Below, one piece after another: positions 58,122-64,000 of a DNA stretch of 64,000 bases. Position numbers and translations under genes: made by a program. The notes below the pieces were generated by a model, which worked only from the letters and a program-made list of their open reading frames with translations, ran no database searches and had not been told where the DNA came from. Source of the stretch: CAYHMW01 sp964357925 (lineage in GTDB: Bacteria > Patescibacteriota > Microgenomatia > UBA8517); assembly GCA_964357925.1 (NCBI GenBank), contig CAYHMW010000003.1:12303-76302 (forward strand), given 5' to 3'. The stretch's first letter is position 1. Each line of letters opens with the position of its first letter.

Positions 58122-60584
58122 ATGAACTTCCTAACTTGGCACTATACATATGGTCTTGATTTTTACTTACGTCGGCTTAGTTTTCTAATCCGTTCAACGA
58201 TTCACTACTATAGTCTCCCGCTACTTGTCACCACTCTTTTCTCTCCATGGAAAAGACTTGTTGATGTAGAGAAGCATTCGAGCTTTGATATTACAAAATG
58301 GCTTGAGCGCACAAGTTTTAATGCTGTCTCACGCGTTATGGGAGCAATAGCAAGAATTGTACTGTTTGCAAGTGGAGTTGTTTCTCTTGTTTTCATATCA
58401 ATTCTGGGCTCATTCGGCTTTATTCTATGGCTTCTTATTCCTTTTCTTTCATGGGGAGTCTACCAAAGATACAAGACCTTCCCCAAACATAAAAATGTGG
58501 AAATTTTACAAAGAATAAAAGGCGATAAACTTAACACAATCAATATCATTTTGAGTGGACAAGTAGGCAAATTCATGGTGCAACATCTAGGAGTCTCGAG
58601 CGAGACGCTTAGTCAGAACGCAGACTTAAGCCAGTACAAAACTCCCAAAAACTACCCTGAAACGTACAAAGAAATAATCGAAAATCTTGTAGATCAAAAA
58701 GTATGGTCAGATAATGCACTCAGAAAAATTGGCCTAAAAAAGGAAGATATATTGAATACCGCCGCATGGTGGGACAGAAAATGCTCAAGTATCAGCGATC
58801 CCGACATTGATCCAAACCTTGGTCGCCCAGGATTTGGCTACGAACTCCTTTTTGGTTTTACTCCAACTCTAACGAAGTTGTCAGTGGATCTAAGCGCCCC
58901 ACAACCTTTCACTCATCACTTAATTGGCAGAAAAAATATTGTCGAGCGAATGGAGCGAACATTAAATAGCGATAGTAATGTGTTTTTGGTTGGTGAGCCA
59001 GGCATCGGCAAAAAAACAATTACACTTGAATTTGCTAGGCGAGCAGCGGAAGGCGAATTAGGGGCCAATATGGCATACAGAAGAATTCTAGAATTTGACC
59101 AAAACTTTCTCCTTTCAGAATCAGTAGACGTTAATCAGAAAAAAGTAGCCCTCGCCACAGCACTTGCAGAAGCAGAAGGCGCAGGCAATGTAATACTTGT
59201 GATTCGCGATCTTCATAGATTAACAAACGCCATGCTTGAAGGCTTCGATTTCACTGACGTTTTTGAAGAATATCTTGAGAAAAGAAAACTAAAAATCATT
59301 GCACTCACAACTGCAGACGAATACGAAAAATATCTATCAAAAAATATGCGTCTCCGAAAACATTTTGAAATTATCAGGGCAGAGCAACCCAGTCGCGATG
59401 AGGCAATAGAAATTGTAATGGAAGCTGCAAGCATTTGGGAGGCGAGACGGAGTGTGGTGACACTTACCCCAGCGATCCGCATGATTGTTGAGGATAGTGA
59501 TAGATATGTAACAGACACCCCGTTCCCGGAAAAAGCAATAGAACTTCTAGATGCCGTAGTCTTTTATAAGGAACAAAACGATCGAAAAACTGCAATTACT
59601 ATTGACGATGTTAATATTGTGCTCTCAGAACGGACAGGAGTTCCTTTCGCAAGAATCACTGAGAGCGAAAAGGAAAAGCTCGGTAATCTTGAAGAGATAA
59701 TCCACAAACAACTCGTTAATCAAAACCAGGCAGTTAGTTTAATTGGCAAGATACTGCGTTCCAAAGCAATTGGTGTCGTCAGATCAAATCGTCCAATTGG
59801 CTCCTTTCTGTTTCTTGGCCCCACAGGTGTAGGTAAGACAGAAACTGCCAAGGTTTTAGCCAATGTTTATTTTGGTTCCACAGCCAATATTCTTAGGTTC
59901 GACATGGCAGAATATGCGGGAAGGGACGGAGTAGAACGCTTAATTGGCTCGACCATTACAAATCTCCCAGGAGCGCTAGCAACATCAATTCAAAACAAGC
60001 CCGCCAGCCTCCTTCTTTTGGATGAAATTGAAAAAGCTCCAAGAGAAGTTTTTAATCTTTTCTTGGCACTCCTTGATGAAGGAAAGTTTACAGATGCTTT
60101 TGGTAGAAGCATCAATGGTCAAAATCTATTTATCATTGCAACAACAAATGCAGGGGCGCCATACATCAAAGAGCTTGTGGAGAAAAACACCAACAAAGAA
60201 GATCTCCAAAAGAGTGTCATCGATTACGTTATAAAAGAAAACATTTTTTCACCAGAGTTTATCAATCGTTTCGATGGTGCAGTTGTCTACGAGCCATTAA
60301 CTGAGGAGCATCTTGTACAGGTGGCTGCAATTATGTTTAAAGATTTGGCAAATGCTCTCAAAGAAAAGGGAATATCATTAAAAACCAAAGAACCAGTCTG
60401 GCGAAAGTTGGCACACGATGGCTACGATCCGTCATTCGGTGCGAGGCCAATGAGAAGAGTACTTGAGCTGTCAGTCGGCGATTTGGTCGGACGAGGAATT
60501 ATTTCAGGTGATGTAAAAGACGGCGACACAATCGAGATCTTGCCCGGTGAAGCAAAAGATGAATATGTTCTGCAAAAGCTGTAG
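58122..60584 (+). CDS. Membrane-anchored Clp/ClpC-like AAA+ ATPase with degenerate first module
   Basis: An 820-residue protein with two AAA+ modules. In place of a Clp N-domain there are hydrophobic segments at about residues 20-40 and 70-115. Module 1 has a changed Walker A (GEPGIGKKT, lysine at the Ser/Thr position) and Walker B (VILVIRDLH where IDE is usual). Module 2 is intact: GPTGVGKTETAKVLA, LLLLDEIEKA, TTNAG, and sensor 2 GARPMRR. The aromatic pore loops (GYVG in module 2, the KYRG-type loop in module 1) are not found. It may act as a membrane-tethered remodelling ATPase, not a protease unfoldase. Confidence 0.8.
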   Translation: MNFLTWHYTYGLDFYLRRLSFLIRSTIHYYSLPLLVTTLFSPWKRLVDVEKHSSFDITKWLERTSFNAVSRVMGAIARIVLFASGVVSLVFISILGSFGFILWLLIPFLSWGVYQRYKTFPKHKNVEILQRIKGDKLNTINIILSGQVGKFMVQHLGVSSETLSQNADLSQYKTPKNYPETYKEIIENLVDQKVWSDNALRKIGLKKEDILNTAAWWDRKCSSISDPDIDPNLGRPGFGYELLFGFTPTLTKLSVDLSAPQPFTHHLIGRKNIVERMERTLNSDSNVFLVGEPGIGKKTITLEFARRAAEGELGANMAYRRILEFDQNFLLSESVDVNQKKVALATALAEAEGAGNVILVIRDLHRLTNAMLEGFDFTDVFEEYLEKRKLKIIALTTADEYEKYLSKNMRLRKHFEIIRAEQPSRDEAIEIVMEAASIWEARRSVVTLTPAIRMIVEDSDRYVTDTPFPEKAIELLDAVVFYKEQNDRKTAITIDDVNIVLSERTGVPFARITESEKEKLGNLEEIIHKQLVNQNQAVSLIGKILRSKAIGVVRSNRPIGSFLFLGPTGVGKTETAKVLANVYFGSTANILRFDMAEYAGRDGVERLIGSTITNLPGALATSIQNKPASLLLLDEIEKAPREVFNLFLALLDEGKFTDAFGRSINGQNLFIIATTNAGAPYIKELVEKNTNKEDLQKSVIDYVIKENIFSPEFINRFDGAVVYEPLTEEHLVQVAAIMFKDLANALKEKGISLKTKEPVWRKLAHDGYDPSFGARPMRRVLELSVGDLVGRGIISGDVKDGDTIEILPGEAKDEYVLQKL

Positions 60585-60595
60585 TATGTTCTTCC

Positions 60596-61849
60596 ATGGC
60601 TACTTCTCCATACATAAGTGCGCTAGAACAGCTTGACTCTATTTCATCACTATTAGAAAAGGAATACAAAGATAAAAAACGTCTTAAAAAAGCGTTACTT
60701 CAATTAAAGAAACCCCAAAACTTCATTAAAAAAAATCTCACAATCATATTTGATAACGGCAAGAAAAAAAGCTTTACAGCCTTCAGAAGTCAGCACAACG
60801 ATGCCCGCGGTCCATTTAAAGGAGGTATCAGGTTTCACCCAAATGTTAGTGAAGATGAAGTAAAAGCACTCTCCATGTGGATGACATGGAAATGTGCAGT
60901 CGCAGATATTCCATATGGAGGCGGTAAAGGTGGCATAATAGTTGATCCAAAAGAACTAAGCATTTCCGAATTAGAAAAATTATCAAAGGTATACGCTAAA
61001 GCATTTGCTAAACACTTCGGTCCTTGGATCGATGTTCCAGCACCTGACGTTAATACAGGAGAGGCGACTATGGCTTGGATGCTTGAAAGATATGAGCGAG
61101 TAATTGGCCATCACGCGCCAGGAACTTTTACGGGCAAACCAATCGAGTTAGGTGGCTCACTTGGTCGCACAGAAGCGACAGGCCGAGGAGGTGTGCACAT
61201 ACTCGAAAATTACGCTAAGACCAAAAAGCTAAATCCCAAAAAGACGACAATCGCAATTCAAGGATACGGCAATGTTGGATATCATTTTGCATACAATGCA
61301 TTTCGACTTGGCTATAAAATTATCGCAATATCGGATTCTAAATCAGCAGTATTTGCCCCCCATGGCATTCAACCGGATTTAATGCTCACAGAAAAAGAAA
61401 TAAATGGGACTTGGGTTAATCGAGATATGATTACAAATGAGGAATTGCTTGCACTAGAGGTCGACATTTTAGTCCCTGCAGCTCTTGAAAACGCAATTCA
61501 TATTGGGAACGCCAAAAATGTGAAAGCCAAAGCAATTATAGAAATGGCCAATGGCCCAATTACACCAGAAGCAGAAGAAATTTTGCTGAAGAAAAATGTT
61601 GATGTGATCCCCGATGTCCTAAGCAATGCAGGTGGTGTCACCGTCAGCTATTTTGAATGGGCACAAAATTTAAATGGTTACTATTGGACATACGATGAAG
61701 TCGACAAAAGACTAAAAGAAAAAATGGACAATGCCTTCAAAGCTGTCTACGAAATTAGAGAAAAATACAAAATAAGTTACCGCCAGGCAGCATATTTATT
61801 AGGAGTCAAAAAAGTCATAGATGCAATGATCCTTCGCGGAAGTGTATAG
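60596..61849 (+). CDS. gdhA: Glutamate dehydrogenase (Glu/Leu/Phe/Val family)
   Basis: A 417-residue dehydrogenase. The substrate region has FRSQHNDARGPFKGGIRFHPNVSEDEVKALSMWMTWKCAVADIPYGGGKGGIIVDP with the catalytic lysine in GGGKGG, and the coenzyme domain has AIQGYGNVGYHFAYNAF. DVPAPDVNTGEATMAWMLERY and NAGGVTVSYFEWAQNLNGYYW are typical of glutamate dehydrogenases. After the GxGxxG strand an acidic residue is replaced by serine (AISDSKSAVF), so coenzyme choice is open. It would link 2-oxoglutarate and glutamate, with ammonia release or capture. It follows the Clp-like gene by 11 nt. Confidence 0.9.
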   Translation: MATSPYISALEQLDSISSLLEKEYKDKKRLKKALLQLKKPQNFIKKNLTIIFDNGKKKSFTAFRSQHNDARGPFKGGIRFHPNVSEDEVKALSMWMTWKCAVADIPYGGGKGGIIVDPKELSISELEKLSKVYAKAFAKHFGPWIDVPAPDVNTGEATMAWMLERYERVIGHHAPGTFTGKPIELGGSLGRTEATGRGGVHILENYAKTKKLNPKKTTIAIQGYGNVGYHFAYNAFRLGYKIIAISDSKSAVFAPHGIQPDLMLTEKEINGTWVNRDMITNEELLALEVDILVPAALENAIHIGNAKNVKAKAIIEMANGPITPEAEEILLKKNVDVIPDVLSNAGGVTVSYFEWAQNLNGYYWTYDEVDKRLKEKMDNAFKAVYEIREKYKISYRQAAYLLGVKKVIDAMILRGSV

Positions 61850-61871
61850 TGGCCGAGTGTTATAATTAACT

Positions 61872-62363
61872 ATGGACATAGCATTTCATATTGCGTCAAG
61901 TGCGATGCTTTCGATTGCTGTCACTGGCCGGGTGTTGCCAGAAGCAATTATCTTCGGAGTTCTTCCTGATATTATTGGTTCCACTCCTTTCTATGTAGCA
62001 GCAATAAAAAAGTCTAAAAATTTTAAGGAATCTTCAAAAAAATTTCTGAAAGAAACATTTCATGGCTATACAGATAGGCTTGCTTACAAAATCACACATT
62101 CCTTCAGCGTCACCCCTCTAATCATTTTTTTGGCAGCACTGTTTTTCAGGGAGAGCTGGTATTTAGGAGTGATGGCATATCTTTTGCATTTGCTTGTTGA
62201 TATACCAACTCACAATAAACACTTTTCACTTGAATTGTTTTTCCCAATCTCCCACTTCAAATTTAAATTTGGAAAGTATTGGAAAAAAGACAATTGGGCA
62301 TTCTATTCTTCATGGTCAATTCTGGGTCTACTTATTGTCTTCCAACTCATTTTCTTTCTGTAA
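61872..62363 (+). CDS. Small membrane protein with metal-hydrolase-like histidines (YdjM/DUF457-like)
   Basis: A 163-residue protein with four hydrophobic helices. MDIAFHIASSAMLSIAV, VLPDIIGSTP, the loop THSFSVTPLIIF and LLHLLVDIPTHNKHF place His and Asp residues at membrane edges, as in the YdjM/DUF457 family of predicted membrane-bound metal hydrolases. TATAAT (61861-61866) lies 5 nt before the ATG, so the mRNA is predicted leaderless. The 3' end overlaps convergent tgt by 36 nt. Substrate unknown. Confidence 0.6.
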   Translation: MDIAFHIASSAMLSIAVTGRVLPEAIIFGVLPDIIGSTPFYVAAIKKSKNFKESSKKFLKETFHGYTDRLAYKITHSFSVTPLIIFLAALFFRESWYLGVMAYLLHLLVDIPTHNKHFSLELFFPISHFKFKFGKYWKKDNWAFYSSWSILGLLIVFQLIFFL

Positions 62364-63470
62364 CTTCTCCATAAGTAAACTATAAAACCTGAGGTTATGA
62401 ATCGTGGCCAAACGGAGAGCCGTAATTTCCCTTATTCTAAATAAATGCGAGAGATATCCTCTGGAATATTTTGTGCAGAGTAAACAATCGCAAGCAGAGC
62501 TAACAGGAGCTGGGTCCCCAAAGTATTTTTCTTTTGTCGGAACATAATACGAATAAAACTTCTCATCATTAACATTGATTTGATCAATAGAAGTGGCATC
62601 AAAAACATAAAGCCTGCCGTGTCTCGCATCTCGTGTCGGCAACACACAATCAAATATGCTGTAGCCTAACCGTACACACTCAACAACTTCATCAGGTTTG
62701 CCAACTCCAAGTCCATACAAAAAATAGTCAGAAGGAGCAACATCTGCAATTACCTTTGCTACATCATAATTAAACTTCCCTTCAGCAGTTATTGGCCACC
62801 CTCCATAACCAAATCCGTCAAACCCAATTTTAACTAGCTCCTCAGCACAATATTTTCTCAAATCTAAAAAGTCTCCTCCTTGAACAACAGCCAATAAATA
62901 TGGTTTATCTTTTTGGAGATATTTCCTCAATTTGATCTGCTTTTCAAACTCCTCTTTTGATCTTTTTGCCCAAAGCAAAGTCCGCTCAACTGTTTCTTTC
63001 GCCTCTTCGTAGTTCGCTTTTGGATCAGTGAAGTCATCAAGGACAACAACCATGTCAGGGTCCAAATCAAACTGATAATCGACAGACTTCTCAGGTGTAA
63101 GGAGTATCTTCTTCCTTGCCCCGCGTAGTCTTGACGAAGTGGGGTTCTCTACTCTAAAAGTCACTCCCTCATCTGTAACCTTCCCTTTATTGGGTCCTGA
63201 TTTTGCCAAAGTCATAACTTGAAACCCACCGGAATCAGTAATAAGTCCACCATTCCAATTCATAAAAGGCCGAACTCCTCCGTATTTTTTAATAACCCTC
63301 GAACCAATATCTCGGTAGAGATGATATGTATTAACTAATACTCCTGGTGTTTTTGTAGCCGCAATATCTGTCGCATCAAGAGTCCGAAGCACGGCCCGAG
63401 TCGCATCAGGGAAAAAAACAGGCAAATTAATATCTCCATTTTTTGATCGAAATGTTCCCAGTGCTCTCAT
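62328..63470 (-). CDS. tgt: Queuine/preQ1 tRNA-ribosyltransferase
   Basis: A 380-residue TIM-barrel enzyme that swaps guanine 34 for a 7-deazaguanine in tRNAs with GUN anticodons. The proton-donor aspartate is in GLITDSGGFQVM, the substrate glycines in AVVQGGDFLDLRK, the GFDGFGYGGW motif, and the nucleophile in FDCVLPTRDARHGRLY, with aspartate where most have asparagine after the arginine. The zinc site is CDCLLCTKYSRGYLSHL. TAGAAT lies 9 nt before the ATG. No queuosine synthesis genes are in view, so the base may be salvaged or made elsewhere. Confidence 0.9.
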   Translation of the reverse strand: MRALGTFRSKNGDINLPVFFPDATRAVLRTLDATDIAATKTPGVLVNTYHLYRDIGSRVIKKYGGVRPFMNWNGGLITDSGGFQVMTLAKSGPNKGKVTDEGVTFRVENPTSSRLRGARKKILLTPEKSVDYQFDLDPDMVVVLDDFTDPKANYEEAKETVERTLLWAKRSKEEFEKQIKLRKYLQKDKPYLLAVVQGGDFLDLRKYCAEELVKIGFDGFGYGGWPITAEGKFNYDVAKVIADVAPSDYFLYGLGVGKPDEVVECVRLGYSIFDCVLPTRDARHGRLYVFDATSIDQINVNDEKFYSYYVPTKEKYFGDPAPVSSACDCLLCTKYSRGYLSHLFRIREITALRLATIHNLRFYSLLMEKLQKENELEDNK

Positions 63471-63577
63471 TTAGTATTGATTCTAACATACATAAATCCC
63501 ATAGTCTTGACAGCTGCTTATTCGCCAAATACAATAACATCTTAACGTTTGATTCTTAGCACATTAAGGAGTTCCAA

Positions 63578-64000
63578 ATGGGACTTATCCCAGTTCCCGG
63601 TACTAACGATTTGCAGCCATTTCGAAGGCACTCAGTCTTAGTGCTTGAAGTGTTAGATGATTCTACCTCGATGCGGAGAGATATCCCAACAATGATCGAT
63701 GCCATCAATCGCTACACAGGAGAACTACAGAAATCAGGACTTACCAATATTCTGCTGGCCAGGTGGGCTTTTAATAGTGGCAAACTCGCAGGGTACGTTC
63801 CGCCCAGAAGAATTCCGTCACTTTTATTGTCCGATTTTGAACTTGTAGGCCGCACGCCGCTATATCAAGCGACATGGTTCGCACTCAACCACGCACTCCG
63901 AAAGGCTCAGGAATATGACACTAATGAGAGTGATACTCTCACCTATACCCGTATTCATACGGACGGTCGTGATAACTCAAGCAAAGTAGACGTCAGCGAA
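63578..64000 (+). CDS. von Willebrand factor A (vWA) domain protein, 3' truncated
   Basis: The first 141 codons are present and the gene continues past the window. SVLVLEVLDDSTSMRRDIPTMIDAINRYTGEL has the MIDAS D-x-S-x-S pattern and first helix of a vWA domain, and the ILLARWAFNS strand and a GRTPLYQATWFALN segment with the MIDAS threonine follow. A clear Shine-Dalgarno (AAGGAG) lies 8 nt before the ATG, unlike most genes here, so the gene may be acquired. Partners are unknown. Confidence 0.7.
   Translation, partial: MGLIPVPGTNDLQPFRRHSVLVLEVLDDSTSMRRDIPTMIDAINRYTGELQKSGLTNILLARWAFNSGKLAGYVPPRRIPSLLLSDFELVGRTPLYQATWFALNHALRKAQEYDTNESDTLTYTRIHTDGRDNSSKVDVSE

Noticed and set aside
1..64000. 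CRISPR arrays, insertion sequences, rRNA genes
   Set aside because: No regularly spaced repeats, transposase motifs or rRNA sequences were found in either strand by eye.

Overview
The window reads like a chromosome segment of a Candidate Phyla Radiation (Patescibacteria) bacterium, perhaps Microgenomates-like. This rests on the mix of families: a CarS-like CDP-archaeol synthase homologue, DUF4012 proteins, SafE-cupredoxin fusions, a very short ATP synthase delta subunit, and a fused PyrF-PyrE. TGA is used as a normal stop, so lineages that recode TGA are excluded. Many chromosomal genes have a TATAAT-like box only 5-11 nt before the start codon, which predicts leaderless mRNAs. A smaller set of genes has a clear Shine-Dalgarno sequence instead.

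Layout. 1-4800 (minus): a compact pyrimidine operon pyrC-pyrB-pyrD-pyrFE-PRTase. It is preceded by a short leader ORF that runs through a terminator hairpin and stops on the pyrC start codon. 4888-6678 (plus): a phospholipid head-group transferase, a PHP phosphoesterase and a CarS-like enzyme. 6753-7404: a receiver-only response regulator and tRNA-Glu(CUC). 7396-10955: an accessory island bounded by a 113-bp direct repeat; the left copy is split by 100 Ns. The island holds a PD-(D/E)XK-like protein, a radical SAM/SPASM maturase, a 62-residue putative RiPP precursor, and a TIKI/TraB-like protein. 10961-17867: a carbonic-anhydrase-like gene leading into the full F1Fo ATP synthase operon. 17870-23061: a possible structured RNA, greA, lysS, an HD protein, serS and small unknowns. 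23058-34018: an EEP nuclease family protein, an HD phosphohydrolase, a GT-C glycosyltransferase, rarA, an ABC exporter, a SpeE-like methyltransferase, a bactofilin-like membrane protein and secA.

34050-50669 is a large copper and thiol-redox region. It contains CopB- and CopA-type ATPases, a CusRS-like two-component system, a CsoR-like repressor, HMA and SafE-cupredoxin proteins, DsbA-like, VKOR-thioredoxin and CcdA proteins, DUF1573 and a RelE/XRE toxin-antitoxin pair. A TGAA-N7-TGAA direct repeat with an 11-bp period recurs at four places in its intergenic regions and probably marks the regulon of the local OmpR-type regulator.

50746-64000 holds an RRM protein, threonine catabolism (kbl-tdh), a cell-surface cluster (DUF4012 and two proteins with a cytoplasmic tail, one membrane helix and a pilin-like ectodomain), a membrane-anchored Clp-like AAA+ protein with a degenerate first module, glutamate dehydrogenase, a small membrane protein, tgt, and the start of a vWA-domain gene. 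No CRISPR array, transposase or integrase was seen.
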